Shown here in pieces: positions 37,899 to 47,891 of a DNA stretch of 64,000 bases. Source of the DNA: Prochlorococcus sp. MIT 1300. Lineage in GTDB: Bacteria > Cyanobacteriota > Cyanobacteriia > PCC-6307 > Cyanobiaceae. Position numbers and translations under genes: made by a program. Where the stretch lies: NCBI RefSeq assembly GCF_034092375.1, contig NZ_CP139302.1:992001-1056000 (forward strand). Direction: 5' to 3'. The first letter of the stretch is position 1. Each line of letters begins with the position of its first letter. The notes beneath the pieces were generated by a model. It was not told the DNA's origin and ran no database searches. It saw nothing but the letters and a program-made list of their open reading frames with translations.

Positions 37899-38879
37899 AT
37901 GCGGTTACTTCTTCTGGGCTGCAGTGGTTTTATAGGTCGTGAACTTGTCCCCCACTTATTAAACAAAGGCCACCAACTAACCCTAATCAGCCGACAGCCA
38001 TTTAAGAAACTTGCAATCAATGGCCTCTCGATTTCAGACAACCTCAATCATCTAAAACTTGACCCTAGCTCTGCAAAAAGCTGGGAGGACAGCAATCTCT
38101 TGCAAGCCTTAAAAGAAGCAAATGGTGTAATTAACCTCACAGGAGAACCGATAGCGGAAAAACGTTGGACGCCTACTCACCTGAAAACGATCGAAGATAG
38201 TCGACTCAATACAACAAAAGCAGTAGTAAAGGCGATGACTCAAATGAACAAGCCTCCTTCAGTATTAATCAACGCATCTGCTATTGGCTACTACGGAACA
38301 AGCGAAAACAATTTATTTACAGAAGACAGTGTATCTGGCAGCGATTTTCTTGCGGAGCTTTGTACAAAATGGGAAAAGGCTGCTGCCCAAAAACCAAACT
38401 CCACAAGATTACTAATTATTCGCATTGGCATAGTCTTAGGCCCCAATGGAGGCGCCTTAGGGAAAATGCTGCCCATATTTAAAGCAGGGCTTGGTGGCCC
38501 TATCGGTAATGGACGTCAATGGATGAGTTGGATATTTAGGACGGATCTCTGTGAAATCATCAGCCAGGCACTAGAAACTAAAGCCTGGACTGGAGTAATA
38601 AACGCCGTAGCTCCTTATCCTGTATCCATGGCAGATTTTGCAACCACACTTGGGAAGGTTCTTCGCCGCCCAAGCCTATTAACCGTACCTGGACCTATTC
38701 TCAAATTACTTTTAGGGGATGGCGCACAAATAGTACTTAAAGGACAAAACGTTCAGTCCAAAAAGTTAAAGGCTTTGAAATTTAGCTTTCAATATCCACA
38801 ACTTTTAGATGCTCTTCATTGTGCCAACAATCCTCAGAAAATAGATAATAAAAAGAGCAAAATTGCCAACAATCAATGA
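37899..38879 (+). CDS. SDR39U1 family NAD-dependent epimerase-like protein
   Basis: About 326 residues from the second ATG at 37899 (MRLLLLGCSGFIGREL); an ATG four codons earlier (37887) is also possible. The Rossmann motif GCSGFIG (7-13) and the NLTGEPIAEKRWTP, INASAIGYYG and QWMSWIFRTD segments fit the TIGR01777/YfcH branch of extended SDRs. The C-terminal LRRPSLLTVPGPILKLLLGD is a family mark. Substrate unknown; members are linked with cell division or metabolite clean-up in other bacteria. The 3' end overlaps the convergent LpxB-like gene by 7 nt. Confidence 0.85.
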   Translation: MRLLLLGCSGFIGRELVPHLLNKGHQLTLISRQPFKKLAINGLSISDNLNHLKLDPSSAKSWEDSNLLQALKEANGVINLTGEPIAEKRWTPTHLKTIEDSRLNTTKAVVKAMTQMNKPPSVLINASAIGYYGTSENNLFTEDSVSGSDFLAELCTKWEKAAAQKPNSTRLLIIRIGIVLGPNGGALGKMLPIFKAGLGGPIGNGRQWMSWIFRTDLCEIISQALETKAWTGVINAVAPYPVSMADFATTLGKVLRRPSLLTVPGPILKLLLGDGAQIVLKGQNVQSKKLKALKFSFQYPQLLDALHCANNPQKIDNKKSKIANNQ

Positions 38880-40072
38880 ATAAGTTTAGAAATAGCATTA
38901 GCCATTGCATGAGCTCCACCGGATACTCCAAGCCTAATACTGGCTTGCTTTGCACATTCATCTATAAGTTTCTGGTCATTCCTAACTCGTGCCAAAAGGT
39001 CAAGAATGAGACTGGCTGTCTTCCTTAAGGTCGATTGATCTCCAGTAGATCCATGAACGCAAAAAACTGTGGGTCCTAATAATCGACGCTGAGCTTCAGC
39101 AAATGTGTTCGTAAACTGTGGTCCTTGACCTACCAATTGCACAACAGGCTTGGCAAGACCAACAGTTTGCTCTGTGGCTGTTCCAGCCATGCAAACCAAG
39201 AGATCACTATTTTGCAATATTTGAGCAAAGGCACCTCTGCGAACATTCATCTTCAACAAACCTCGTTTGATCCGCAATGGAGAAGATTTACTCAACCCAC
39301 CTTCTAGAGCCCAACCTTTACTCAAAGCCAAATGATGAAGCGCCACATCATCTAAGGCTGATACCAAAGCTAAATCCAGAGTTATCTCACCGCTACCAAT
39401 AAGCATTTCAGGGAGAAGCTCTATCAAGCTCAGAATCAATAGCAAATTTTTATCAACCTCAGGCCTTCTACTCCCCGGCAGTATCCCTAAACGCCTACGA
39501 CAAGACGGCAACGCTGGTTGATTTATAAAGACCATATCCATAAAAGGATTGCCTAAGAACTTCACGATGCGACCCAACTGAATTGAAAGATCATTTGAGG
39601 TCAATTGATCTCTGCTATAAACCTCTAAAAAACGCTGACTTTTCAAGCAAGCACCACAAGGCCAAGGGAGGCACAACCTGCCCTCATAATGGCTTGAATA
39701 AGCAACCAAATAGGTAACGACAGGACGGCGACTTAACCAAGCTGCCAAGACCGGAACGACATCACCAACAACTACTATCAGCTCATAAAAATGAGCCATT
39801 CGTAACAGCTTCACTACCCGCTTAAGTAAATAAAAAGCTTGTCCTTCTAAAAACTCAACCAGTCGCCCACTCATACTTGTATATCCAATACCTCCTGTAC
39901 TGAACTCTTTCCCCTCATCAATTACAAAAATTCCAGAATTTTTATAAGCGGCTCCCAAGCCGACTAAAGGCAACGCCTCAACTGTATGTCCCAATCCTTT
40001 TAATTGTTCGCCAAGGATTGCCCCAGATAAGTCTTCACCATGCCCATTACTTAATAGCAAAACCCTTGCCAA
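38873..40072 (-). CDS. Lipid-A-disaccharide synthase-related protein
   Basis: A 399-residue protein of the cyanobacterial family related to LpxB (GT-B fold). Marks are LLLSNGHGEDLSGAILGEQL (1-24) in the N-terminal domain, LGILPGSRRPEVDKN (about 198-212) and VCMAGTATEQTVGLAKPVVQLVGQGP (about 296-321) in the sugar-nucleotide half. True LpxB lies in the lipid A operon; this family is separate and often found in picocyanobacteria that make simple lipid A or none. It should transfer a sugar to a lipid or glycan acceptor, but that is inference. A TPR gene begins next to it with 1 nt between. Confidence 0.78.
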   Translation of the reverse strand: MARVLLLSNGHGEDLSGAILGEQLKGLGHTVEALPLVGLGAAYKNSGIFVIDEGKEFSTGGIGYTSMSGRLVEFLEGQAFYLLKRVVKLLRMAHFYELIVVVGDVVPVLAAWLSRRPVVTYLVAYSSHYEGRLCLPWPCGACLKSQRFLEVYSRDQLTSNDLSIQLGRIVKFLGNPFMDMVFINQPALPSCRRRLGILPGSRRPEVDKNLLLILSLIELLPEMLIGSGEITLDLALVSALDDVALHHLALSKGWALEGGLSKSSPLRIKRGLLKMNVRRGAFAQILQNSDLLVCMAGTATEQTVGLAKPVVQLVGQGPQFTNTFAEAQRRLLGPTVFCVHGSTGDQSTLRKTASLILDLLARVRNDQKLIDECAKQASIRLGVSGGAHAMANAISKLIH

Positions 40073-40073
40073 T

Positions 40074-40493
40074 TCAAAGCTCCAACCAATTCTTTACTTT
40101 TATCAGAGCCTCCCACTCAGGCTTTCGCTCAAGACCATCGGCAATAGAATTGCTAAGTTCTTTCCCACATTCTGGCAAAATCGACATAACTCTTTTGACA
40201 TAGTCAATGTGATCTCTCACGCCTTTCGAATTCGTTTCTAATAACGCCAAACTCAGATTGACACGTGCTTGGGGATCTTTGCTATCAATTCTGACTGCCT
40301 TTCGTGCAGAGAGCAAAGCATCATTTGGCTGATCACAGAGCAGCTGAAGCCACGCAAGACAAATCCACCCCGCTGCTTGATTTGGTGAAACTGTGGTAAA
40401 CGTCTCAAAATCCCCAATAAGTTCTTCCGCAGGAGTTCCCGATTGATAACGATCCATTGCCCTTTCAAAGAGGCTCTCTTGATTAGCTTCCAT
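40074..40493 (-). CDS. TPR-containing hypothetical protein
   Basis: A 139-residue soluble protein with TPR-like repeats at about 35-105 (AAGWICLAWLQLLCDQPNDALLS, KDPQARVNLSLALLET). No signal peptide or membrane helix is seen. It lies upstream of the LpxB-like gene, 1 nt away, and 61 nt downstream of the IscA-like gene start side, so it may be an interacting partner of one of them. Function not recognised. Confidence 0.72.
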   Translation of the reverse strand: MEANQESLFERAMDRYQSGTPAEELIGDFETFTTVSPNQAAGWICLAWLQLLCDQPNDALLSARKAVRIDSKDPQARVNLSLALLETNSKGVRDHIDYVKRVMSILPECGKELSNSIADGLERKPEWEALIKVKNWLEL

Positions 40494-40554
40494 TGAAAAA
40501 GTCTTAGAAGAACAACACAGACCTCATTAAAGCCTTAGGCAATCTCAATAACAG

Positions 40555-40947
40555 TCATACTGCGAATGAGCTACCGCAACCACATGTTTGCGTGGCATTA
40601 GGATTAGTGAAGTTAAAGCCACCACCGATCAGGTCGGTACTGAAATCCAATTGCATTCCGTAAATGTATAGAAGACTTTTCGGATCTGATACAACTCTCA
40701 ACGAGGTTCCATCTGAAATCAGGTATTCATAAACCTCGTCTGCCTCTTGTATTTCAGAAGAAGGGACAAAATCCATCGTATAACTCATTCCGCTGCAACC
40801 CCCAGAACGCACTCCCACCCTCAAGACCTGAGTTTCACCCTGCTCATTAGCCAGTCGAGACAACTGCTGCATGGCCATTTCAGTAATTAAGATTCCCTTA
40901 CCATCTGCTGCTGTATGGGTAACAGCAGTAGTTTCAGCACTGCTCAT
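40555..40947 (-). CDS. HesB/IscA family iron-sulfur cluster carrier
   Basis: A 130-residue A-type carrier. The three conserved cysteines are in VRSGGCSGMSYTMDFV (about residue 51) and the C-terminal ATQTCGCGSSFAV (Cys about 122 and 124). An N-terminal tail of about 20 residues precedes the domain. It should pass Fe-S clusters to apo-proteins; whether it is SufA-, IscA- or ErpA-like is not certain. It is divergent from crtQ with a 109-nt gap. Confidence 0.88.
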   Translation of the reverse strand: MSSAETTAVTHTAADGKGILITEMAMQQLSRLANEQGETQVLRVGVRSGGCSGMSYTMDFVPSSEIQEADEVYEYLISDGTSLRVVSDPKSLLYIYGMQLDFSTDLIGGGFNFTNPNATQTCGCGSSFAV

Positions 40948-41056
40948 CGATCATGAGAAAACTCTGCACTCACTCTATGGAGATACATGAAATTGTGTCG
41001 CATTCACTTCTGGCAACAATGTTCATAGAGTCAGGTAGTTCTTATCTCAGAAGCGA

Positions 41057-42517
41057 GTGCGAGTAGCAATCGTTGGAAGTGGGCTTGCAGGCCTTACCGC
41101 AGCCGTGGACCTTGTTGATGCAGGGCATTCCGTGGACCTCTATGAAGCCAGACCCTTTGTAGGCGGCAAAGTGGGTAGCTGGGAAGACAAAGATGGAAAC
41201 CACATTGAAATGGGCCTACACGTCTTCTTTTTCAATTACGCAAACCTCTTTGCCCTTATGCGAAAAGTAGGGGCATTTAAAAACTTGCTTCCAAAAGACC
41301 ACACACATTTATTTGTGAACAGCGGAGGCGACCTACGATCGCTGGACTTTCGCTTTGCCTTGGGCGCGCCCTTTAATGGACTCAAGGCATTTTTTACTAC
41401 ACCACAACTGAACTGGATAGACAAATTACAAAATGCTCTTGCTCTAGGAACCAGCCCTATACCTTTGGGCCTAATTAATTATGAAGGTGCAATGAAAATA
41501 ATTCGGGAGCTGGACTCAATCAGTTTCCAAAAATGGTTCTTAAGTCATGGGGGAAGTCAACAAAGCATTAATAGGATGTGGAATCCAATAGCTTATGCAT
41601 TGGGCTTCATAGACTGCAAAACAATTTCTGCAAGATGCATGTTGACTATCTTTATGATGTTCGCAGCTCGAACAGAAGCATCCAAGCTGAATCTACTAAA
41701 AGGATCACCACATCGTTGGCTAACTGCACCAATATTAGATTACATTCAGGCTAAAGGTGGAAAGCTACACTTAAGACATAGAGTACGGGAAATTCATTAT
41801 GATACGAACCATTCATCAAACATAACAGGGTTAACTATAGGCACACCAAATGGAGATATAACTGTTCAAGCAGATGCATACCTGGCAGCATGTGATGTTC
41901 CAGGAATTCAAAAACTACTACCTAAAGAGTGGAGAAAATTCTCAGAGTTTGCCGCAATAGATAAACTAACAGCGGTACCAGTCGCAACCGTTCAACTTCG
42001 ATACAATGGATGGGTCACAGAACTGAATAATTCCAGTGCCCGAAATAACCTAACAACTCCTGCGGGGTTAAATAATCTTTTATATACAGCAGATGCAGAT
42101 TTTAGCTGCTTCGCAGATCTAGCACTAACTAGTCCCGAAGACTATCTATTAGAAGGGCAAGGTTCCTTGCTTCAATGTGTTCTTACTCCCGGAGATCCAT
42201 GGATCCCAAAATCAATCGAAGAAATTGTCAACCATACAGACAAGCAAGTTCGTCAATTATTCCCTTCCTCTCGTTCACTAAAATTAGTTTGGAGCAATGT
42301 AGTAAAACTGGCCCAATCGCTATATAGAGAAAGTCCGGGCATGGAGGTTTTCCGGCCTGACCAAGCTACTCCAATAAAAAATTTCTTTTTAGCGGGTAGT
42401 TATACTCGTCAGGATTACATAGACTCCATGGAAGGTGCAACAATGAGTGGTCATCTTGCCGCAGGCAAAATAATGCGTAAACCTGCAAAGCTTGCAACAA
42501 ATAAGGCGGTTGCATAA
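41057..42517 (+). CDS. crtQ: Zeta-carotene desaturase
   Basis: A 486-residue FAD-dependent desaturase of the plant/cyanobacterial Zds type, turning zeta-carotene into a lycopene isomer. The start is [22 protein letters not shown] gives the FAD motif at 7-12, and [19 protein letters not shown] follows. The C-terminal FAD contact reads [20 protein letters not shown], where Zds has SYT against the DYT of CrtP. It completes the poly-cis route with crtP elsewhere in the window. An SRPBCC gene starts 2 nt after its stop. Confidence 0.95.
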   Translation: MRVAIVGSGLAGLTAAVDLVDAGHSVDLYEARPFVGGKVGSWEDKDGNHIEMGLHVFFFNYANLFALMRKVGAFKNLLPKDHTHLFVNSGGDLRSLDFRFALGAPFNGLKAFFTTPQLNWIDKLQNALALGTSPIPLGLINYEGAMKIIRELDSISFQKWFLSHGGSQQSINRMWNPIAYALGFIDCKTISARCMLTIFMMFAARTEASKLNLLKGSPHRWLTAPILDYIQAKGGKLHLRHRVREIHYDTNHSSNITGLTIGTPNGDITVQADAYLAACDVPGIQKLLPKEWRKFSEFAAIDKLTAVPVATVQLRYNGWVTELNNSSARNNLTTPAGLNNLLYTADADFSCFADLALTSPEDYLLEGQGSLLQCVLTPGDPWIPKSIEEIVNHTDKQVRQLFPSSRSLKLVWSNVVKLAQSLYRESPGMEVFRPDQATPIKNFFLAGSYTRQDYIDSMEGATMSGHLAAGKIMRKPAKLATNKAVA

Positions 42518-42519
42518 GA

Positions 42520-42984
42520 ATGGGACGCTGGTTAGAACATACGGTTGTCAGCAATATTGACGCGCCTGTTGATCAGGTGTGGAAGGTATGGAGTGATTTA
42601 GAGGCAATGCCTCTATGGATGAGTTGGATCGAATCCGTCAAAACAATGAATGAAGAAGATAAAGTCCTGCCAGACTTAACAGAATGGACCTTGGCAGCCA
42701 ACGGATTTCGCTTTAAATGGAAAGCAAAGATTACTGAAAGAGTTGATGCTCAGAAATTGCAATGGGAATCCATAGGAGGACTACCCACAAAAGGGGCAGT
42801 AAGGTTTTACGAGGAAAAAGACAACTCAACTGTTGTCAAATTATGTGTTAGCTATGAGTTGCCAAGAGTTCTAGCTCCAATAATGGAGCCAAATATTCTT
42901 GGAGGAATGGTAACAAATGAATTACAGGAAAATATAAATCGATTTAAAAAGCTAGTTGAAAGCGGCTATTCAAAAAATAATTAA
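42520..42984 (+). CDS. SRPBCC (START/polyketide cyclase-like) family protein
   Basis: A 154-residue protein of the helix-grip fold. EHTVVSNIDAPVDQVWKVWSD (about 6-26) is the classic N-terminal strand-helix, followed by MPLWMSWIESV and a C-terminal long helix ending INRFKKLVESGYSKNN. These proteins bind hydrophobic ligands, for example lipids or isoprenoids. The 2-nt spacing to crtQ implies they are coexpressed, so it may hold a carotenoid substrate or product. That role is inference. Confidence 0.83.
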   Translation: MGRWLEHTVVSNIDAPVDQVWKVWSDLEAMPLWMSWIESVKTMNEEDKVLPDLTEWTLAANGFRFKWKAKITERVDAQKLQWESIGGLPTKGAVRFYEEKDNSTVVKLCVSYELPRVLAPIMEPNILGGMVTNELQENINRFKKLVESGYSKNN

Positions 42985-43032
42985 TATGCATTCGAGTGAA
43001 TTCGAACCAAACCTTACTTATTCTCTAATTAT

Positions 43033-43833
43033 TTAAAGTGATAACGATTCAATACAAGCTTTAGCCAAACCTTCTAAATCATGAGGACTTGCTTCCCTAT
43101 CTACTCTATGAAAATTTTCCTCGCAAATCAAACTTGTTTGAGGACCAATAGAAATCAGCTTAACTTTATCAATTAATTCTTCCCATTTAGGGCCAAAATG
43201 TAGTCGCAAGAGTCGCGCTGTATGCAAGGCAGTCTTACCACTCGTAAAAGTAATTGCATCTATAGCAGAAGTATTAATAGCCTTTAATGTGCCTTCAGGA
43301 ATCCTATCTGGACAACAAGATTCATAAGCCGCTACTTCGACTACCCGCACACCAGACTTCCCAAAAGCTTCTGAAAGCACGGACCTACCACCACTCTGCA
43401 CCCTAGGCAAAAGCATCCTTAGGCCCCATCCTGAAACAGGGAAATGTTGAATAAGGCTTTCAGCAACAAAATCAGGGGGGACAAAATCAACCGCAACACC
43501 TAATGACTCAAGCAAATACGCAGTCTTCCGCCCAACAGCAGCAATTTTCAAACTCGAGGGGCCCCTAGACAAGCTCTTTCCCATTTTCTCTAATCTTTCT
43601 TGAACCGCATGAACACCATTAGCACTAGAAAAAACTATCCAGTGAAAATTTTCTATATCTGCCAAGGCATCATCTAAAGGACCCCAATCGTCGGGAGGGC
43701 CGATTACTAAAGCAGGCAAGTCAAGTGTTTTCGCCCCCAAAGTCTTGAGTAAATCACTAAACTCAGAATGTTGCGCCTGCGCTCTGGTTATCACAACAGA
43801 GAAACCCTTTAGTGGCTTTTCGACTAAATTCAT
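43033..43833 (-). CDS. hemD: Uroporphyrinogen-III synthase
   Basis: A 266-residue protein with the two-lobed HemD fold: LKGFSVVITRAQAQHSEFSDLL (8-29), FHWIVFSSANGVHAVQERL (about 62-80) and AINTSAIDAITFTSGKTALHTARLL (about 183-207). It closes hydroxymethylbilane to uroporphyrinogen III, the branch point of heme and chlorophyll synthesis. Sequence conservation is low, as typical for HemD. The 125-nt gap upstream to the GH3 gene shows no feature; it converges with the SRPBCC gene. Confidence 0.88.
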   Translation of the reverse strand: MNLVEKPLKGFSVVITRAQAQHSEFSDLLKTLGAKTLDLPALVIGPPDDWGPLDDALADIENFHWIVFSSANGVHAVQERLEKMGKSLSRGPSSLKIAAVGRKTAYLLESLGVAVDFVPPDFVAESLIQHFPVSGWGLRMLLPRVQSGGRSVLSEAFGKSGVRVVEVAAYESCCPDRIPEGTLKAINTSAIDAITFTSGKTALHTARLLRLHFGPKWEELIDKVKLISIGPQTSLICEENFHRVDREASPHDLEGLAKACIESLSL

Positions 43834-43958
43834 AAGATTTCATTCTAAATGAATATTCAATGGAATAAAGGAAACTTTTAGGGAATTGCCAGCCTTGAAT
43901 TCAATCAGTTATTAATTAAACATACAAAATAAACTAGTACTGTGGAAAGCAATCAGTC

Positions 43959-45665
43959 TTAATCTGTGAAAGCATCAAAACCTCTAAAAGAAAATTGCTC
44001 TTTATGCTTATCCACTTTAAAAAGAGTCCTGAGAGCAATATATTGAGCCTCAGGAACCTGGCCAGGAGAATAAGCTGTAGGTATAGATGGATCTAAAATT
44101 GACAAAAAATCTTCCCAAATATAAGGGCTGCCATAAACAATCAAAGCATCAAGAAGGCCGGAATCCTGCAATTGTTTTATTATAAGCTTCCATGGCTCAT
44201 AGAGATAATTATTACCCGCGAATGGATTACCTCTAAAGAATAGTTGTAACAAGAAGGGTTTTTTGCCAAATCTTTGTAAATCTAAAGGTGAATCAGATTC
44301 ATCTAACCATGGCAATATTCCGAGCCGATGTGAAATGAAAGTTTTATAACCAAAGCGCTCTGGGAGCAAGATGGCTGGCGAATATTTATCCAGAATATTC
44401 GAAGACATTAAACTATCTACTCTAATCAAATTTAATCCATCAGCCTTACCATCTAAAGAGTTACGATGACGTGCCTCCAATGATGCCTTTGCAATTTCAT
44501 GAACAAGTGCTCGATCGTCTTCACTTTGCAAAGTTTCTGTATAAACAGCATATGAAGTTGAAATCTTCTCAGGAAGATTGACTTTACGTTTTCTAAGTGC
44601 CTCTTTCCTTCGTCGAATGGAATGTTCTAATCTTTCAATAGGCAGCCTTCCAGATTGGAGTGCCTGAAAAATTGCATCAATCGCTTCCTCGGCATTTTCA
44701 GGCATAAGAATCAAATCAGCACCTGCTTCAAACGCAAGAACTGCTGCCTCGCTAGAACCATATGAATTAGAAATTGCCTGCATTATTAATGCATCCGTAA
44801 CTATTAATCTATCAAATTTTAACTGATCCCGAAGCAGGTTTTTCAATACTACTTTTGAGAGCGTAGAGGGATACTTTTCATCCAATTTCTTTAATACTAA
44901 ATGACCAGTCATAACTGCATCTACACCAGCCTTCATTATTTCTATAAAAGGAATTAATTCACAAGATTTTAACCTTTCAAGCTCATGATTTAACACTGGT
45001 AAATCCAGATGGGAATCCAGCTCTGTATCACCATGACCAGGAAAATGCTTTGCACAACTCAAAACCTTTTCAGCAGCTAATCCTCTTTGAACTGCACAGG
45101 CGAGAGTCGCTACCGTTGTAGGGTGTTCTCCCAAAGAACGAACATTTATAACAGGATTTGACGGATTATTATTAACATCGCAAACCGGCGCAAGAACCCA
45201 ATTAAGTCCGCATTTGCGAGCCTGACTGCCAATACATTTTCCATAGCGTTCTGCTAAAAGTAGAGCTTTTTTAGGGTCTTTAGAAAAAATCCTTGCCAAT
45301 GCCATTTGTGGTAACAACCAAGTTCCACCTGAGAACCTTTGTCCGATCCCTTCTTCAACATCTGCACACAAAAGAAGTTCCTTTGGGCTACTGCTCCACT
45401 GCTGAAGGCTTCTACAACGATGTTGCAGTTCAAAAGCATTACCTCCAACAAGAATTACTCCCCCCACACCCTTAGCTAAAAGGCGTTGTAATTCAAAGTT
45501 ACTTAGCTCCCATTCTGGATACTCTCTTTCACTATCAGCCTCATGCCCACTGGCCCTAACAACTAGTAATTGAGCTATCTTGCGACGAATTAAATCATTA
45601 GATCTTTGATCTAGTTTTTCAACCATCATTTTCAGATTTGGAGTCCATACGTTTATTTCTTTCAT
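43959..45665 (-). CDS. Glycoside hydrolase family 3 protein, NagZ-like
   Basis: A 568-residue protein. The GH3 domain (about 25-365) holds the NagZ/GH3 signature [15 protein letters not shown] (about 206-220), the later [12 protein letters not shown] and the catalytic-region [12 protein letters not shown] (about 285-296). NagZ releases beta-N-acetylglucosamine from muropeptides in wall recycling. NagZ proteins are usually about 340-400 residues, so a C-terminal domain of about 200 residues is extra, like GH3 enzymes with an added alpha/beta domain. The start (45665) overlaps rbfA; Met13 or Met14 are alternatives still within the overlap. Confidence 0.85.
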   Translation of the reverse strand: MKEINVWTPNLKMMVEKLDQRSNDLIRRKIAQLLVVRASGHEADSEREYPEWELSNFELQRLLAKGVGGVILVGGNAFELQHRCRSLQQWSSSPKELLLCADVEEGIGQRFSGGTWLLPQMALARIFSKDPKKALLLAERYGKCIGSQARKCGLNWVLAPVCDVNNNPSNPVINVRSLGEHPTTVATLACAVQRGLAAEKVLSCAKHFPGHGDTELDSHLDLPVLNHELERLKSCELIPFIEIMKAGVDAVMTGHLVLKKLDEKYPSTLSKVVLKNLLRDQLKFDRLIVTDALIMQAISNSYGSSEAAVLAFEAGADLILMPENAEEAIDAIFQALQSGRLPIERLEHSIRRRKEALRKRKVNLPEKISTSYAVYTETLQSEDDRALVHEIAKASLEARHRNSLDGKADGLNLIRVDSLMSSNILDKYSPAILLPERFGYKTFISHRLGILPWLDESDSPLDLQRFGKKPFLLQLFFRGNPFAGNNYLYEPWKLIIKQLQDSGLLDALIVYGSPYIWEDFLSILDPSIPTAYSPGQVPEAQYIALRTLFKVDKHKEQFSFRGFDAFTD

Positions 45666-46011
45666 CTTCCAGTTTCCCTAAAAGGCCCAAAAGAGCACTT
45701 CCTTGCTCAAGGCCACGGTCTAAGTGAAACAAAACCTCAGGAGCTCGTCTCATTTGCAATCTTCGACCCAACTCTCCTCGCAAAAAACCACTAGCGGCAC
45801 TAAGTCCTTCTAAAACCTCATGTTTTTGCTTGGCATCTCCAAAAACACTTACATAAATTTTGCAATGTTGTAAATCCCCTGAAACCTCAACTTCGGTAAT
45901 ACTCACCATCCCTTTACGGACCCTCTCGTCTCTAATACCACTAAGAAGTAACTCACTAATTTCTCGGCGGATCAAAGCCGCGACCCGTTCAACGCGACGT
46001 CCATGTGCCAT
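45619..46011 (-). CDS. rbfA: Ribosome-binding factor A
   Basis: A 130-residue RbfA, a 30S maturation factor. The N-terminus [19 protein letters not shown] (5-23) is the classic helix, followed by [21 protein letters not shown] (about 36-56) of the KH-like domain. The last about 20 residues are charged. The gene overlaps the GH3 gene start by 47 nt and follows ycf33 by 2 nt on the same strand, forming a ycf33-rbfA-GH3 run. Confidence 0.93.
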   Translation of the reverse strand: MAHGRRVERVAALIRREISELLLSGIRDERVRKGMVSITEVEVSGDLQHCKIYVSVFGDAKQKHEVLEGLSAASGFLRGELGRRLQMRRAPEVLFHLDRGLEQGSALLGLLGKLEDERNKRMDSKSENDG

Positions 46012-46013
46012 GT

Positions 46014-46220
46014 CTATGCAAAAGATTGAGGAAATACCATTGCGTGAACAATCAAAGCAAGAGTAGTCAGCCCACTAATCAAAGCACCTATTAAAGCAAT
46101 TGCAGTTACTGGGTTACTGCTCCTACGAACAAGAGGCTCAATAATGGCGGTAAAAACGCCAAGGATGATTGTGATGAGGTATTTGGGATACCTCGCAACA
46201 TTGGCAAAAAACTCACCCAT
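46014..46220 (-). CDS. ycf33: Ycf33 / DUF751 family membrane protein
   Basis: A 68-residue protein with two predicted membrane helices (about 12-33 and 41-62). [19 protein letters not shown] near the start is the family pattern, as is [12 protein letters not shown]. It belongs to a family found in cyanobacteria and plastids of some algae; its function is unknown. The ATG is followed by GEFFANV, and rbfA begins 2 nt after its stop. Confidence 0.82.
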   Translation of the reverse strand: MGEFFANVARYPKYLITIILGVFTAIIEPLVRRSSNPVTAIALIGALISGLTTLALIVHAMVFPQSFA

Positions 46221-46277
46221 GGGCCTCTAAATCATGCATGTTGTAGCTACTGTGCCTGTCTCTAGAAAGAAAAGATC

Positions 46278-47003
46278 ATGTTAGAACTACATCAATTCCG
46301 CCATTCTGCTTTCTGCTTGAAGGTCAGAATGGCCCTAGAACGCAAAGACCTTAGTTATCGAGTAGTTGAAGTAACTCCTGGGATAGGGCAACTCACAGTT
46401 TTTCGAATTTCAGGTCAAAAACAAGTTCCAGTTTTAGTTGATGGAGATAACGTGGTATCTAATTCAAGCGCAATTCTTCGATATCTAGAAGAATTAAGTC
46501 CCGAACCAACACTTTTTCCAAAAGATCATAGTCAAGAAGCTCAAGCCCATCTAATTGAAAATTGGGCCGATACCACTCTGGCCAAAGCTGCGAAAGCAGC
46601 CTTGCTTCAAGCTGCAGCATTAGATCAAGAACTTCGAGGCGCTTTGTTGCCTAATGAACTTCCAGAACCCTTTCGCAAAGCGATAGAAGGACTCCCTTTA
46701 AAAGTAATTAATGACCTCTCTGACGCGTTGAATCAAGGAGAAAGACAGTCCTTAATGGCCTGTCTTGAGAAGATCACTCAACTAGTTGAAAAGAAAAGAT
46801 GGCTTGTAGGAAACTCAATAAGTGCTGCTGACCTAGCAGTAGCGGCTCAACTATCTTTACTTCGCTTTCCACCCTCTTCCGGAGAAACACTTGCAGGGAA
46901 AGGGGTCCCAGGTATAACTGATCACCCACACTTACAAGCCCTCTTCCACTGGAGAGATGAATTAGAACTTTCTTTAAATGAAAAAGATCCAGACTATTTC
47001 TGA
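46278..47003 (+). CDS. Glutathione S-transferase family protein
   Basis: A 241-residue protein. The thioredoxin-like N-terminal domain (1-78) has LHQFRHSAFCLKVRMALERK, with FRHSAFC in place of the catalytic Ser/Cys segment, and VPVLVDGDNVVSNSSAILRYLEEL, the glutathione gamma-glutamyl recognition loop. The C-terminal helical domain contains LVGNSISAADLAVAAQ (about 179-194), the conserved GST folding motif. Role unknown (redox or detoxification). It is followed 20 nt later by the CRR7-like gene. Confidence 0.87.
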   Translation: MLELHQFRHSAFCLKVRMALERKDLSYRVVEVTPGIGQLTVFRISGQKQVPVLVDGDNVVSNSSAILRYLEELSPEPTLFPKDHSQEAQAHLIENWADTTLAKAAKAALLQAAALDQELRGALLPNELPEPFRKAIEGLPLKVINDLSDALNQGERQSLMACLEKITQLVEKKRWLVGNSISAADLAVAAQLSLLRFPPSSGETLAGKGVPGITDHPHLQALFHWRDELELSLNEKDPDYF

Positions 47004-47023
47004 AAACTCACTCATTTTTTAGC

Positions 47024-47293
47024 GTGCCTAACCCACTAATCCGTCTATGTGACCACTACGTTGTACTAGAGCCGGAAAAACCAGAAAGAATTCTCAATGC
47101 TGATGAAACATTGATATGGCTTGATACCTGGTTAAAAACTTTAGATAAACTACCAGAGGATTTAAAAGAGCAAGATTCAACCGAAACTGCAGCCAAGCGA
47201 CTGCTTGATACTGCATGTAACTTAGAAATTCAACCAGGAATCAACCTCCAGTGGTTTGCTGTCCGACTAGATCCTCCGGAGGACAAAGGATAG
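47024..47293 (+). CDS. CRR7-like (chlororespiratory reduction 7) NDH-1 factor
   Basis: An 89-residue soluble protein with GTG start. [20 protein letters not shown] near residues 9-28, the [15 protein letters not shown] segment and the end [12 protein letters not shown] are close to the plant CRR7/cyanobacterial CRR7 pattern. CRR7 is required to build the NDH complex in chloroplasts; in cyanobacteria the role is inferred. Its 3' end overlaps convergent aroK by 53 nt, an unusual long tail overlap, and ndhF, ndhM and ndhO are also in the window. Confidence 0.7.
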   Translation: MPNPLIRLCDHYVVLEPEKPERILNADETLIWLDTWLKTLDKLPEDLKEQDSTETAAKRLLDTACNLEIQPGINLQWFAVRLDPPEDKG

Positions 47294-47840
47294 AAGGTAA
47301 TTTTTCCAAAATACTTAGCGCAACTTGATCAGCTGTCTCTTCTCCACCAACCTCTATATGCAAATCTGATTCAGCATAAAAAGCTTTGCGTTTCCCGAAA
47401 ATGACCTTGAGTTGCTCTTCAGGGTCTTCACCATCCAATAAAGGTCTACTAGCCGGGTCTAACTGCAGCCTTCGCAAAAGTTTTCGCTGCCCAGGATCAA
47501 GCCATATCACTAATCCCTGATGCATAATTCCCCAATTCGTAGGCCGAGTCACCACACCACCACCCGTTGCCACTACAAGTGAGTGCCTCTGACCTATGTC
47601 ATTTAAAACTTGACTTTCAATTTCACGAAACTCTGCTTCCCCATTTTTCTCAAAGATCTCATGAATCTCCATAGATAACAATTTTTCTATTACCACATCT
47701 GAATCCACAAACCTATACCCAAGTCGCTGAGCCAAAAATGGACCAGAACTACTCTTTCCACTACCCATCATTCCTACCAAATATAAGTTCCGCCCCTTTA
47801 ATCTTTGGGCCAGTGGATGAGGATGCATGGATTCAGTCAT
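47241..47840 (-). CDS. aroK: Shikimate kinase
   Basis: A 199-residue kinase of the aromatic amino acid pathway, phosphorylating shikimate at the 3-hydroxyl. The P-loop is [20 protein letters not shown] (about 22-41), the shikimate-binding DSD is FVDSDVVIE (about 45-53), and [11 protein letters not shown] (about 89-99) is the next conserved part. The RPLL of SRPLLDG (about 132) gives the lid. The N-terminal 16 residues and the C-terminal tail are longer than minimal forms. Its 3' end overlaps the CRR7-like gene. Confidence 0.93.
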   Translation of the reverse strand: MTESMHPHPLAQRLKGRNLYLVGMMGSGKSSSGPFLAQRLGYRFVDSDVVIEKLLSMEIHEIFEKNGEAEFREIESQVLNDIGQRHSLVVATGGGVVTRPTNWGIMHQGLVIWLDPGQRKLLRRLQLDPASRPLLDGEDPEEQLKVIFGKRKAFYAESDLHIEVGGEETADQVALSILEKLPSILCPPEDLVGQQTTGG

Positions 47841-47891
47841 TGAGCCTTACTCTTTTGCAACTAATTAGGATGGAGATTGGTCTGAAGTGCC

